A DNA stretch of 64,000 nt from Tubiluchus corallicola (taxonomy: Eukaryota > Priapulida > Priapulimorpha > Priapulimorphida > Tubiluchidae): positions 510,636 through 574,635 of the forward strand of contig JAQGDQ010000098.1 in NCBI GenBank assembly GCA_030141605.1, in the 5' to 3' direction. Below the pieces are notes generated by a model, which ran no database searches, was not told where the DNA came from, and saw nothing but the letters and a program-made list of their open reading frames with translations. The translations under genes and the position numbers were made by a program. Positions 36,101-51,100 of this stretch are shown here, piece after piece (position 1 is the stretch's first letter; each line of letters opens with the position of its first letter).

Positions 36101-39100
36101 CCATTAAGAGATATGAATGTGATCCTGGCTATACGTTAGCTGGAATTCCTGTTCTTCGGTGCTTGCCAAATGGAGAATGGTCGTCCCATCCACCTGTATG
36201 TCAAGGTCTGTAATTTCCTGCTATTATTAAATTTATATTATCAAAAACAACTGCAGACACGTTAAGACTACACCCCCTGTCCACTCCGCACATAACCATT
36301 CCACACCAGAGGTCATCATGAGGAATCACATCAAAACTGTTCGTCCTGCTTATATTTCTACAGTTAACAATGGCTCTAGAAAAGTTGCTAGAATTATCTA
36401 TCCATGGATTTAGTTTACTTCTCTTACTATACTTCCATTGAACTGCAAAATTTACTTTATCGTAGTGTATACATCAGTAAAAATTAGTGGTAACATTTAG
36501 AACTTTGAACGTTGCTTGCTCTTCTTAAAAGTGTGTTCGCATGTACATATCTTTTACATGGATTTACAGATATTTGCGAATAATTTTACTCTCTTTAATA
36601 TTAATATGTAATTTCATTTTCATAATGAGTAGTTTTGTACCATATTATAGGTGCTCAGTGCCCTCATCCACCGAGAATAGCTAATGGAAAGCTTGCCTCT
36701 TCTGCGCCTTATTTCGTTGGTCAGGAAGTTGAAGTTATATGTAACCATGGCTACCAGGTTATCGGGACAAGAAGCAGCATCTTATGTGGAGAAGATAGAA
36801 AGTTTTCTGCACCTTCTGAATGCAAAGGTTGTCTGGTTATTTACAGCACGTTTAACTGAGTCGTTTTCTCACACTGTTTTAAATTGAACTGGTATGGTTG
36901 TCATAATTTGCATGTAGTGTTTCTCAATGTACTAAAATGCTTTTTCTATGTTTATCTTTGTATTTTATCTTAAGGATTTGCAAGAGAAATTACGTAAATA
37001 GAGAGTGAGTTATTTTTATTTATCATGGCGACGTAAAAGCTAATTGCATTAGCTTCTCCTTCAGATGTAGATGAGTGCTCTGAAGCAACAAGCCCTTGCG
37101 ATCCACTAACTACACATTGTGTCAATACCAATGGCGGAGTGGAATGCAAATGTAAAGAGGGACTCAAGTCAGTTCTTCGTAAGTATTACTACATATTGAG
37201 TCTACAGTCCATTAGTATAACAGTTTTCTTTGCGACTGGTGCCAGCTAATCAGGCATTGCAATGGGCAAACACCAATAACTTAAATTTCAATGTGTCTAA
37301 ATTCAATGAAATGATTGTGACTTTCATGGCTAAGCCTTCTGATATTCCTCCTATTACCGTCTCTAATTTGAAGACAAAAAGAGTTGATTCGGTTAAACTT
37401 TTAGGCGTACAAATATCTAAAGATTTAACATGGAACATCCATGTCCATTCAATTTATGCTAAAGCAAGTAGAAGAATTTATCTTTTACGACTAATGAAAA
37501 GAGCTGGGACATCTGCTAATGATATGATAAAAATGTACTGCACCATGATTAGACCAGTTGTTGAATACGCTTGTCAGGCATGGCACTCATCTCTTTCCCA
37601 GAATCTCTCTGATTTGTTAGAAACAGTTCAAAAATGCTCATTGAAAATAATTTTTCCAAATGAAAACTATGCAAATGCTCTAATTTTGTCTAATCTTCAA
37701 CCATTATTTAACCACCACCATAATTCTTGCAAAAAGTTGTTCTCATCAATTCAAAATCCTAATAATAAAATCCACACTCTATTGCCAGATGCCTGTACGT
37801 ACAGATATAGAACTTGCCACAATTTGAAATACCCCTTACCTAGATGCAGAAAAGAGAGATTCAAGAACAGTTTTATCCCATACGGCTTATTTAATTTCCA
37901 AACTTAAGTTTTGACTCATTTAATTTTAATTTATTTCGTTCATGTATCTTGTAACAGTGTATTAGTACATATCATTGCATGTTCTACCTTATTCTTTTTA
38001 AAATTTTTATATTGTAATTTTATGCTGTACTTTAATTCAACCCTTTGGTCGTAATGATGATAAATAAACTTATGTAAAATTCCAAGTGGCATTGCTTTAT
38101 TTTTAACCTTATTTATGAAACTGATGGAAAAATTGTGCTGCAACAAATATGTTAAGTTTTAAATACGTGTTTCTCTTAACTTAGTATACATTTCAGCTTG
38201 TAAACTTACTATTAATTGATGAATAATCACTTGTTTCTTAAGACTAACAAGTGTTTGAAGTTTTACTTAGTCTACAGCCATGATTTTGTTGTGTAATATC
38301 TTTTTTGTTTTTTTCGTTATTAGAATGCAAACCTTTTGGAAAGCATTTGGGGATTGGTAGTACTGGTCCCAATCGCATCTTTGTTTCCGGTGATGATGGA
38401 ATCCATACCAAAGTGGTAAGCTGAAACTTATGCTTGGTTTTATGTAAAGCGCATTGTTAATTATTTACAGGAGGTTTTTTGTTACCGGTAATTCTTAATA
38501 TCACTTAAATTTTGTTGTTGCCAGGATGCTGGTTTGAATACAACAGGCACGTTCGGATGGTGTGCACAAAATACCGAACACAAGTGGATTACAGTGGATT
38601 TGAAGGCGCCGATGGTTGTGGAAGGTTTGAGATTGGTATCCGGCCTACGACGGGATGGTAGTGCTGGTCATATTACTCTGTTTCATTTGGATTACAGCTT
38701 CGACAATGTGTACTTTCAACCTTATATTAATGGAACAACGAAACAGGTTAGCTATACTATCCTTAAACTAATTTTTCCAAATTTTTCTGTTCTGGATGTC
38801 ACAACTATGTGAAAATACTTTACCAATTTTATTTGCAGCGATACGTGATTGTTGGTTTGATCGAAGGACGGCAGAACAGTGCCATAAGGTTACCGGAACC
38901 ATTTGAAGCTCGTTATGTGCGACTTGTTATTGAACAGTTTAATAATTTCCCCTGTCTACGCTTGGATTACATTGGCTGTCAGAAAACATTTTGTGATGGT
39001 ATGTTACAGCTGAAGCTTCTGCATATTATATTACCACAATATTACAAACCTAAATGCTTATAGGTGCAGAACAAGGAGTTCCATGTAATGGAAGCTGCTC

Positions 39101-42100
39101 TTAGTACATAATGATTTAATAGGGAAAAGTAGATTGGGCTTTGTGAAAGAAAAATGGAAACCACTTAAAAGGAAGTAAAGTGTAGTAATAACAGGTCTAT
39201 AAGTAACTATGCTGTCAAGTTAGCAGGGATATGAATGTTATTACAGTGCATTTTTGTTTTTTTTATCCATATTGGCAAGATGAGCTAGGCTGCTGCATTC
39301 ACTAGGTTTTATCTGCTTGTTTTTGTTTATCTGATATGTATTTGGTGTACGTACTACATGCGCCAATTGCTAAAATCACTAAAGCTGGTGAGACTGTTCA
39401 CCCTGGTTTCTTTTGTATCTGATGAAACTTGTGGACTGTATAAGTAAAAGATCAGTCATAAAAGTCATAACATGTCTGTCTGTTAGGGCTGCTTATCATA
39501 ATTTTTTATTGATTTTCGTAGCGCAACAAGCTTGCCAAATAAACAACGGAGGCTGTGACCATGTGTGCAGTGGCCGTGGTGGTCAACTTCAATGTTCCTG
39601 TTCCCCTGGTTATCAGTTGTATGTCAGAAATGGAACAGAGGAACACTACATGCCAGCTGGTGAAACTGGATATGGCGAGCTAGATAAATATAGAATTGGG
39701 AAAAGTTGTGTGCGTAAGTACTGACTACTGACAATGTGAGAACTTCATAAACTTTTAAACAGAAATTGCAAATGATTTTTTGAACCAAACAGCATAGCAT
39801 TTTTGGTACTTTATATTTTTTATTATGCTAGCTTTGTTTTTAGGTTAGTTGCTGCAGCCTGCTGGTCCTAATTCTGTGTTGTATGTAAGATTGACTAGTA
39901 ACTTTTTTACTTTTGGCTGGCTGCCAAGATAGTAATATTACATTCTGCAAGCAATATTTTTGACAATGTCCATACATTCTGTATTTCATTGTACTTTTCT
40001 AAACAGTCATTCCTTTACTTTACTAGCCATACATTGCCCTTGCAGAACCCACTGTCTTCTACCTTTTTCTGCTCTGCTTTAGCGTATATTTTAGGCCATA
40101 TGTGCCTACATTTTTTGTTTTCTTTGAATGCATGTAAGTTGAAACCTGAAATATACATATACTCAAGTCTTCAAATATTTTGTTGTGCATTTTTTACAGG
40201 TAGGCACTGCGGCTCTCCACCAGTCTTCCACATAGACAACGGAATCGTGCTTGATTTGAAGAAACGCTATTATTCTGCTGATCGCATTTACTTCCGATGC
40301 AACATTGGTTTTATGCATGATGGTGGAGATTACATTGAATGTATTCATGGTGACAGGTGGCTTGGAGATGTCCCTGTCTGCAGAGGTATCAAAATAACTG
40401 CTTATATGCATTTTTCTCCTTTTGTTTACTTTCCTCTTCCCTCTTCTGTTTCCCTTCAATTTCTCCTCCTTTGCTCTTCTTTCTTCATTCTTCTGTTCTC
40501 TCACCTGTTCTTAATATTTTTTAATTTTATAATGTTATATACTTTTTATAAGTTGAATTTTGACATATCATTTTTTTACCAGCTGCTTTCTGTGCAAATT
40601 ATCCACCGGATCTAAATGGCCTGATCATGACACCGCCGTATCCAAGGATACCATATGGTGGAGAAGTCGTACTGTCTTGCCAGCAAAAAGGCTTTGTGGT
40701 CGGATCGGGCACTCCAGGTGGGGCAAGTCGTCTCTGTGTTTACGACCCCCGTGAGGAGGGTGGCACAGATTATAGATTGTCTGGCCCTGAACCCATCTGC
40801 CAACCCGTTGACTGCGGACCTCCAAATGTTCCGAATGGAATCTTTGTAGGGTACACCGGTATGTTACTCGGATCTGTGTTTAGGCTCGAATGTCAGGAAG
40901 GATATCCACTTCTGGGTGAAAGTCAGCGTGGAGGAGCAGTTATAACTTGTGGTCCCGATGGCAGGTGGGATTACGGCTCTCTCCAGTGCTCGGGTAAGCA
41001 TTGTTTTTTCTTTTCTTTTTTATAGTTCAGCACTGTGTATGCTGGACTCAAGCTCTTGTTGAATGGTCTACTTAGTGCAGGTGATTTGGGCAGGACTAGA
41101 ATCTAGCTCATTAACAAGACTAATCCCCTTAGATGAGCTACTAAACCAGCAGAGGTGTTACAACCAGGTTCAGACTTGAATGCATCCTCAGCAAGGCAAA
41201 CAGCTGGAAACAGCGTAGTGAATGATACAATTCAGAGTGGATATTGATCCCAGCTGTCGTCCATCCTTTAACACAACATCCTTGTCATTGCTTATTTTTG
41301 GTCGTTAGACAAACACAATGTTTTATCTATTTTCCTCTAACCGTACATTGTTGTGTTTACAGTGGATTTATATATATCACCCATAAATTTTCATATTTTT
41401 TTGCTTAGATGCCAAACTATAAACCATACACATTTTCATTTATTACGCTGATAGAACTTATTGTGGCAATGTTTTTCATCCAAATGTTCAAAAAGTGACT
41501 GTTTTTTGAACAATGTTTTTAGGTTCATCATGTCAGAATCCTGGCACACCTGCACAAGGTCGTCAGCTTGCTTCATCGTATGAATTGGGAAGTTTGGTGT
41601 ACTTCCAGTGTAATCAACCAGGCTACAAACCTGTCCCAAGTGTAATCAGATGTATTTCAGATCCAACTGTTGCTCCTTTTCCCATCTGGAATGACACTAC
41701 AATACCAACCTGTGTCGGTAAGTTTTGACATTTTTTTGTGTTTTTTAGTTTGCCAAAAGTTCCTTGAAAACAAGTTTGAGATTATTTTAGTGTTTTTAGG
41801 CTCATAAGAAACATGTAATACATCAATGAGCATTATTTTCACGTGAAATCACAACAGTCACATTCCACGTTACGCTATGTACCAAATTTCACATGCACTT
41901 CCTTTTGAAAGTCAAGGAAATTCATTTGTGTCATTTAATCTTAAAATGTTTTTTCTTTTTTCGTATTTTCCTATGTTATGACTGACTGGTTGATGTTTTT
42001 TGGCCTTTCAGTTTATTTTTAGGCTCTTCTTGACCATATTTGCATACTGTTAGGTGTGTTTTAGCAAGTTTGCCATATTCTTTGTGGCGTTTGAAGCACT

Positions 42101-45100
42101 GTTGTGTATGTTTCAGATACTTTGCCTCCAAAGTGGATAAACTGTCCAGAAGAACCTGTTTACACTGATGCTGATCGCATTGCAGACTTCATTCCACCTT
42201 CATCCTTAGACAATAGTGGATTTGTGCATAACCAAACGGTCTTTCCACCTGTGTTTCCACCCGCATTAATAACAGCTGATGTAGACATTGTGTATACAGT
42301 GTTTGATGAGTTTGGTAATTCTGCTGTCTGTACAGTTCTCATTAGATATGTGGACACAGTTCCGCCTATCATAGTTTGTCCTCCATCTCTGGTGCATCCA
42401 CTAATTGTCGATGAGGAATATACCTTAGTTTTTGACACCGTGAATTATCCTCCAGTCTTAACTCGCGATGATTCTAATGACAGAGTGGCTCTGAGCTACT
42501 ATCCCACTCAAATATCTGGAAAGGGAGAAAATCTGTATAACGTGACAATAGTAGCAACAGACACGGCTGGCAACAGTGCTTCTTGTGATTTCCAAGTATA
42601 CGTTCAGCCTGTACCATGCAGCATTGTCTCTATTCCTCGGCCTCAGTACAGCACACAGGACTGTCAGACATTAGATGATAGATTACATTGTACATTGTCA
42701 TGTTTGAGAGGCTACATTTTCCCAGATACGAAGGAACAGTCAAGAGTGATTGAGTGTGTGGATGGTGTACAATGGCTTCCCTCCTCTTATGTGCCAGACT
42801 GCATTCTGGGGGCAGATCGGTCTAGTCAGCAGCATCAAGTTACGGCATACTTTCAATACAAATCAAATGCAACAATAGTAGAGCGCTGCCCCGATCTTTA
42901 TCAGAGAGCAATTGTGGCTCAAAACAGCTCGATTTCGTTGCTATTAAACCAAGCATGTGGTCGATCAGGCGCTGATGTGTCAGTTCACTTTGCGGATGCT
43001 TTTGCTTTACTGAATTCAACAACACAGGTAAGGACTGCTAAATGTGAAACATTTGATTGAAAGCCATTTACTAATGTTGTCCACTTTATTGATCAAGTTG
43101 TTTATTCAGTGATGCCAAATAGGATTACTTTTGAAATCGCTTATATCTGTATTATTGCAAAAAAAAACTTTAGTAAAATGCTTTTAAGTCGTACGAATGA
43201 TGTTACTTTTTGTGTGTAAAATATGCAAGAATAAGAATCATTTGCATTGTCAGCCAAATTTCAGAAGTTTGGGTGCAAATTTCTGACAATTAGAGTTTTT
43301 GGTTAGTTTAACTTGATATTGCACTTTCCAGGTATTTTTCCAATTTGTTGTGAACCTTGACAGTCCATCTGGTAACGAGGTACTACTAGACAGTTGTGCT
43401 CAGATACTTACCCGAGAACTACCTGCTATAACAAGTGTAGGTATTCCCGCTTTGGGTCATGGTTGTCCGGCCATTTTTCCAACAGACTCTAATTTCATCA
43501 GAGATATCATTTGTCCGATAGAAACTATAAAACTTGATTCACCCGATGGAGTGAGATGTAGTGCTGTGGTATGTCCACCGGGAACTTACTCTGCCAATGA
43601 CACTTGCTTTCCGTGCAGATTTGGATATTTTCAAGACAGACCAAATCAGCAAGATTGCAAGCAATGTCCTCCTGGCACCTCAACACTAAAAGAAATGAGC
43701 AAAAGTATGTCTGATTGCGTTCAGGCATGCCGTGTGGGCTATTTTAGCAGCACTGGATTGCCACCTTGTGACCCATGCCCGTTCAATACAAGAAGCACCT
43801 CATTCGGATCGCTGCAGTGTATCCCATGTGCTAATGGAACTTTCACTTCGAATGTGGGGTCGTCAGCATGCGTACCTCCTTGCCCGCTTGGATCTTATTC
43901 TGATACTGGATTGGAGCCCTGCAGACCCTGTAGGCAAAATTTCTATCAAAACATAGTAGGATCAAAGTTTTGTCATGAGTGTCCATCTTACACGTGGACT
44001 GATGATGTTGGCTCCATTAGCGTTGCTCAATGTTTTATTCGAAGTATTTCATATAATCCTTTGTGGGCCACTGGTGAGCCTCCTACTCCAGTGCCCACTC
44101 AAGCTCTTGATCAAGGATTTGGAACAGTCATCGCCCATTATGATGTAACTGATCGCAACTTCTGTTTAATGAAATGTCAAGAGAACAGTTTTCCTGTTTG
44201 TGTTGGAGTCGACTACAGTCCTAATTATGGTTGCGATTTGTTAAGCATGCGTCTTCCATTTACTTCTAGATTTCAATTCAGGTCAGAGACTGGTGCACCA
44301 CTGTTGCGCAATTTTGATGGTGGCTACTTTTGTGCAAACCAAGATGTGTATCTTCATTGCTCAGATAGTGTACAAGTTTTATCATTGCAGTCTTTGAGAA
44401 TTGTACAAATCAGCAAATATGATTGGGTGGGGCATTGCCAGTCCGTTCCTTATCTTGGGCCTGGTTGTGCTATAGATGATGTAGCTAATAGAATACAATT
44501 ACACTGTCAGGGAAAGAATCAGTGCAATTTTATTAATCCTTGCACTGACACAACTAAGTACATCGAAGTTGCCATGGACTGTGTTACCAACCCATGCAAA
44601 AGAGAACCCGTCTGTCAGAATAGCGGTTCTTGTTATTTTGCCAACCACAAAGCGAGATGTGACTGCACACCTGGCTGGACAGGAGAATTTTGTGAGGTAC
44701 CACAAGCCCCGTGTATTTCTGCTCCTTGCTTTAATGGAGGCACTTGTCAACAAATCAGTGAGAGGGAGTTCACATGTCGATGTTTTCCGGGATATACTGG
44801 AAGTTTCTGCGAAATTCCTCCAAATTACTGCCAAGATGACAGTTGCGTTTTCGGAGACTGCGTGAATTTGGAGGACAAATTTGCATGTTTATGCCATCCA
44901 GGATATGCGGGTCAATTTTGTGACCAAGCGAAAGATGTTTGCTCACCAAATCCTTGTGTAAACGGGCAATGTGTTGGTGTAAGTACGGGCCATCATCAAT
45001 GTATTTGTGAGCCAGGCTGGACTGGTATTGCATGCGATGTGAATATTGATGACTGCATAGAACAACCGTGCGTCGGTAATGCTACTTGCCATGATGGTGT

Positions 45101-48100
45101 CAACGCGTTCTTATGCAGCTGCCCTCAAGGTCGCGCAGGTGCACGCTGTGAACAGTATTCTAGTGCATGCGACAATAATCCGTGCTCTAATAATGCTGTA
45201 TGCCTCGATGATCTTGAGGGATTTAGGTGCTTCTGCCAAGTTGGTTTTACAGGATTGTTTTGTGAGTCAAATATCGATCCTTGCTCTAGCGCCCCGTGCC
45301 AAAATGACGGTTCCTGTGTTGCCATTTATGACGAATACCTATGTCACTGTCCTCCTGGATTTACCGGGCTAAACTGCCAAAATAATGTAGATGATTGCGA
45401 GAATAACTCGTGTCGTAATGGTGCCTGTGTTGACGGGCTAGGCTCATACTCGTGCATATGTCAGCCTGGGTATACTGGACAATACTGTGATGCTCATATA
45501 GATTTCTGCACAACTGGACCTTGCAGTGAACGCACTCAGCAGTGTCTCAGTTTGATCAATGACTTCTTATGCGAGTGTGAGCCAGGATGGGGTGGAAAGC
45601 AGTGTCAGGTGCAGATCAGTCCTTGTGAATCTTCTCCGTGCAACAATGGTGGAACTTGTCATCAACAAGGACAGACTTTCACTTGTTCATGTTTGGATGG
45701 TTGGACAGGACCATTATGTGAACATTTGGCAGGTATGTGCTACAGTAGTCCATGTGCTCGAGGAGCTACCTGCATTGATCTGTTCAATGATTATTACTGT
45801 GTCTGCCCTGAAGGATCAGCTGGCAAAAAATGTACAGATTATTTCAGAGCTGATCCATGTGCAGGAGATCCCTGTCTAAATCATGGTACATGCATTCCAC
45901 AAGGAGATGCTTTTAGATGTGCATGTGCACCAGGATATGATGGAGTTGTATGCCAGTTTGTGTCAAACACTTGCGAGTCTTCACCTTGTAAGAACGGAGG
46001 AATTTGCCAAGACACTGAAGGAGGCTTTAATTGCACTTGTGCGGCAGACTTTACGGGACACACCTGTGAGTCGGTCATCGATGATTGCATTGATCACGAT
46101 TGCCCACCACATGCCATATGCCTTGATGGCATTCAAGAGCATTTCTGTACTTGTCCATTTAATGCTACCGGAGCTTTCTGTGAGAAACCTATTGATCCAA
46201 ATTATTCCTTGTACTTTTTTGACGAAACAAAGACTGCCAGTGCCAGCCTCAAGTTTCCTTTCAAACTGAAGTCGACAGCCATGACAATTGCAATGTGGGT
46301 TCAATTTCCGGCATTCAACACTGGCGGAACTTTCTTCACATTATTTGCCATTCCACTGAAAAATAGTGTGGTGAGAAAACGATTAATGCTGCGTATCAGT
46401 GCTGACATTTTGTATGCAGCAATTTGGAGAGATGAAGAACCATTAAGCATTGAAGTTAATAAAGTTCCAGAGGCGCATCGAATTAACGATGGACAGTGGC
46501 ACCATCTTGCTTTTATTTGGGCATCACGAGGTGGTAGATACACTCTTTTTGTAGATGGTAAGGTAGCAGCCGACGGCAAAGGTTATGGCTCTGGTCGACC
46601 ATTGCCAAACAATGCCTGGATATCTCTGGGTTCCAGATACAACAAAGCTGCAACAGAGAAAGAATTTGGCAAGGGATTCTTTGGCCACATTAGCCGGGTG
46701 AACGTCTGGAAGCGGCCGCTAGATCCGGAGTCGGAGATTTTGCTGCAGGCCAAGGACTGCAAGGCACCAATCATCTATGATGACTTAGTTCTTCGTTGGA
46801 CAGGTTATGACGACGTAAGCGGCAAGGTTGAGATTGTGCATAACAGTGACTGTGGAGTAGTTGTCTGTCCACCAGGTTATGATGGTCAACACTGTAACAC
46901 TACTCTGCAAGGTATAAATTTTAATGCAGTATACATTGTTTTTCATTACTGTAGTGCAAATCTTGTTTAGATAATAGCTTGGAAAATCGGGAAGATCTTT
47001 GTTGCGCAGAAGTACATTTGTACTGCTTCATTTGCCATGCTTTTTTGTATAATTGTTACGTATGCTTAGCAAAATGTGAAATTTTTTAATTTAAAGAAGT
47101 TTAGTATATTTTTCAACGTACAGTCACCATGTTTAATGACGATAAAAATTAATACAGAAAAATAGTCTGTTTTGCTAACGCATGAGCTGTGTTGCTAAGA
47201 GAATTATAATTAGTTTTTTGTCCGCAAGGTTTTATATTAGCATGATGATAATCGTTGTTTGCATCATTGTAGATAAAATCGCACCATATGCCGAGTTTTG
47301 TCCATCAGATTTGCACATCGTTTCTCCTTTGCGCCAGACTGTTGTGAGATGGAGGGAGCCTCGATTTGTCGACGATCGTGACATTACACATCAAAATCAG
47401 ACCCACTACTCTAATAACCTTTTTACTTGGGGTGAACATGAAGTTGTTTATGCAGCATATGACAGCTTCGGAAATGTTGGGACCTGCAGCTTCAAAGTAT
47501 ATGTTATTCGTAAGTAATATTCAATCATACACTATCATAGAATATACAGAATATTTAAATTTTGTTGTGAAGTAAGAGAGTTACAATTTAAAATAAAGTG
47601 ACCAACTTTTCAATAAGTTTTCTAGGTTTTCCCAGTGACAAAATTAAGAAGTTTCATCAGTTTACAGAGAGTAGCTTTAGTCTCGAGCATTATGGAATTG
47701 TTATGGAATTTTTTTTTCAAGTTTCAATCAACTTGAAGTTTTAATGTTCTTGCACCTGTTCCTAGCTTTAGTAATAAGACGCCTTGTATTGATTTCCCAG
47801 TTACAATGCTTACTCTACCTGAAAACAGGTAAGGCAATGTCAAAATGTTGTTTCGTATAACTTGTGTGGTAATTCTTTATTTACGTTGCTTACAGGTCAG
47901 CCATGTGAAACTCCAGTTGTACCACCAGGTGTCATTGAGAACTGTGAGGAATGGGGACGAGAGGGAGACGGTCTCTTCTTTTGCACCATTTCTTGTCAGG
48001 ACAAAGAAGCTCGCTTTCCGCAGACACTTCCAGCTTTCTTTAGTTGTGGTTTGGATGGCATCTGGAGGCCAAACAGGGGAACTCCTAATGAAATCACTTA

Positions 48101-51100
48101 TCCCAGTTGCACTAGTGAGTTTTTATACCATCACTTGCTTAATTATTTAGAAATTTGGTTTGTTTGCCACTCTTATTATCTTACATTACCAGCTTTGAAT
48201 TCACAGTAGTGGGTCACTGAAGCAGATGCCTGACATTTTGTATTATAGAACTATGCTGTTCCTTCAGATGCATTTAAATTGGCCAGTGTCTAATTATGTA
48301 TTATGTCTTCTGTATAATCATACACGCATGATCTCGCTTGAAGTATTGTTAAGCAGTTTCCTACAGTGCTTTTAGTTTTTCTATGTTTTCTGCATGTACG
48401 TCTCTAAAAGTTTTGCAGATTGAATCAGTCAAAAAATAGCAGTCCTATTGTACAGTCAAGAAATTGTTCAAGCATTGACTGTTCTCACATTCTAATCTTT
48501 TGCACTGTAATCTTTGTTATGATGTATGTTGTCATGTTCATCATCATTTTATCATTGTCATTATCATCATCATCATCTTATCATTGTCACTGTTATCATC
48601 ACCATCAATAAGATCATCGTAGTCATCATCATCAAGTGGGGTATAAACTTTACGTACTTTAGTTTAGTGAATTTACATTTGCCTTTATTGTAATTAGATA
48701 CCAGCAGGCCGGATTCTGAAGTGTCTTTCCGGATGAACTACCGTACCATAGACAGTTGTGACAATAGACAGACAGATGCTGTCAGTATTGCACTGAAGAA
48801 GCGTGTTTACGAGATCCACACTGCAATCGCTCTCTGTAAAGATGCAAACTGCGATACGCTGGCCGTGGATGTGGAGTGTATAGACACACGAAATGGGGCA
48901 GTGTTTTCCACTCGCGGCAACTTTGTTGCTCCAAGGTAATTCAGTGATAAGCAGACTTAATCAAATCTAGCGTGAATAATAAACGATGCTCAATATTAAG
49001 TTATTCCGTTTATGTCTTCAAGTTTTCACTTTGTGTTTCCTTGGCTTTCATTTTTAATTACGTGACACTTTTGGTGTCATTTAAGCTATTTATATCTACT
49101 TGTTCAACTGCATTGCATTGCCAATTGAAATCTGAGCTAGTATCAGTTGGTATTATTTGGTGTTGTACAGAATTTTTGACACTGACATTGCCAAAGCCAT
49201 ATCATTCTCAACATGAAATGCATGTAAACTGCTGGAGTATATCGCACTGTATCACGTGTTACCACCACTTAGTTTATATCTGGCCGTACTGTGGTCTACT
49301 GACAGTACATTTTTTCAGAAATTATGAAATATCATTTTAATTTTTTTCGTACTGTTTACTTTTTCGTAACTTGCTGTATTTGTACATGTACATTTGCTTT
49401 CTTTTAGTTGCTCATTTTCCTTTTTGTATTGGAGTTTTGAAAATATATTGTTACTTTCTCTGGTATTGAAGACGATTGACACCCTTCTAGATGGCAACTT
49501 ACTACAGATTCTAGAAAATTTAATCACGCAAATAATTTTGTAATTTTAGTTCATCTGTTAATGAAGTGCTGAACAAACTCCAAAAAGAAGTGATTGAAAA
49601 CAATGGACTTGATCTTGGACGAACTGCTAATCGTGTTCAGAGAGACTTGTCTTCATTCACCATTTATCCGACTCCAAAATGTCCGCCAGGACAAACACTT
49701 ATAGGCGCTGTTTGTGGTAAGTTTTCTGGATGGTATCTGCTTAGTGCTTCAATTTTCATAGAAAAGTGGCTCTGTAATTTTGTCATCTTAAATTTAATTA
49801 GATTATTACATACCAGAGTAGAATTCAAAATTGTAGACATTGTCAAATCATACAGTGATCATTAATTTACTAAGTATGAAGCGTTTGCTTTTTCTTTTAT
49901 TTCATAATTTGAGCATTTTGTAAATAAAAATCCATTTGGACGAGTGTTATTTTGCTAATTGAAATTGCCAAAGCCATATCACTCCTAACACATGAAATGC
50001 ATGTAAGTTGCTGGAGCATATCACGCTACATCATCACGTGTAACCACCACTTACTTTATATTTGTCTGTACTTACCTATTTAGTTTTTAAGAGATTGACT
50101 TTAATCAGGTTGAATTCAACTCCTTTCTCTTTGTGGAAAGAAAAGTCAGTTTATGCTGTTGTCCCAAAAACATTTTTTTTGAATTTTTAATGTGTCAATG
50201 CAACTTAATTGCAACTTAAATTTACAAAAAGGAAACACGAATTTCAGTTTTGTCGATTTTTTGTTATTACATTTTAGTCCAATGTGCTCCTGGCATGTAC
50301 TACCACCATGAATCAGAAAAATGTCTTGATTGTCCTCGAGGTAGCTATCAACCGGAAATTGGACAAACAGAGTGCATCGCTTGTCCTGACATTAACGGCC
50401 GTCCAGGGGTCACTAAGGGTCTTGGATCAACATCAGCTAGCCAGTGCAAAGGTAAGTAGGCAATACTTCTCAGTGCAATCTGCATGGGACTTAAGTTGGA
50501 TTTAAGGTATACTCTAAGGTACATTATGCCTAGTCCGCGCAGTCCTTCAAAGGAATTGCATTAAGACTGTCCACACAATAAGTTTTCACTGACAGTTACT
50601 TTGGATGCAGCTATTTGTTGAAGGGGTATTCTCTAACTTCTTTTCATTTCTGAAATGGCTTATATGAAAATGGGTTTTATTTTACTATGTGCTACAAAGA
50701 GAAAGTGAAATGTTTCATTTCCACAAAGAAATGAAACAATAAGGTAATTTATATTAAATGTATCAAGAATTAAAATCAGAAGCACGTACTTTTCCAGACT
50801 AATTGTCGTAGTTTGAGTTTTTGTACATTTCCCTGTACAAGTCTATAAAACTTATGTACAATCAATTATGGAAATTTCTGCACTTATGCAAACGTACAAA
50901 ACAATTTATGTAAACACTTTTAGTTAATAATTCATTGTTTTTAGTAACAGTGCACCGTATGTGCACCTGGCTATAAATGGGCTCTTCTAGCTCACCAGCT
51001 TGCATTATTATTGCGTGCTCATTCCGAGAATGATGACCAACATAGGCGAAAATCAAGACCAGCTTGATATTGTCAAACCTGAATGATATTCAGATTTTAC

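Noticed and set aside
41090-41155. Functional tRNA gene on the minus strand
   Set aside because: A- and B-box-like words are present but T-stem pairing fails; listed only as a possible SINE remnant.
44499-46774. Several minus-strand and other-frame open frames inside the 3.6-kb exon
   Set aside because: Shadows of the EGF-rich coding sequence; only the main frame has the cysteine patterns.
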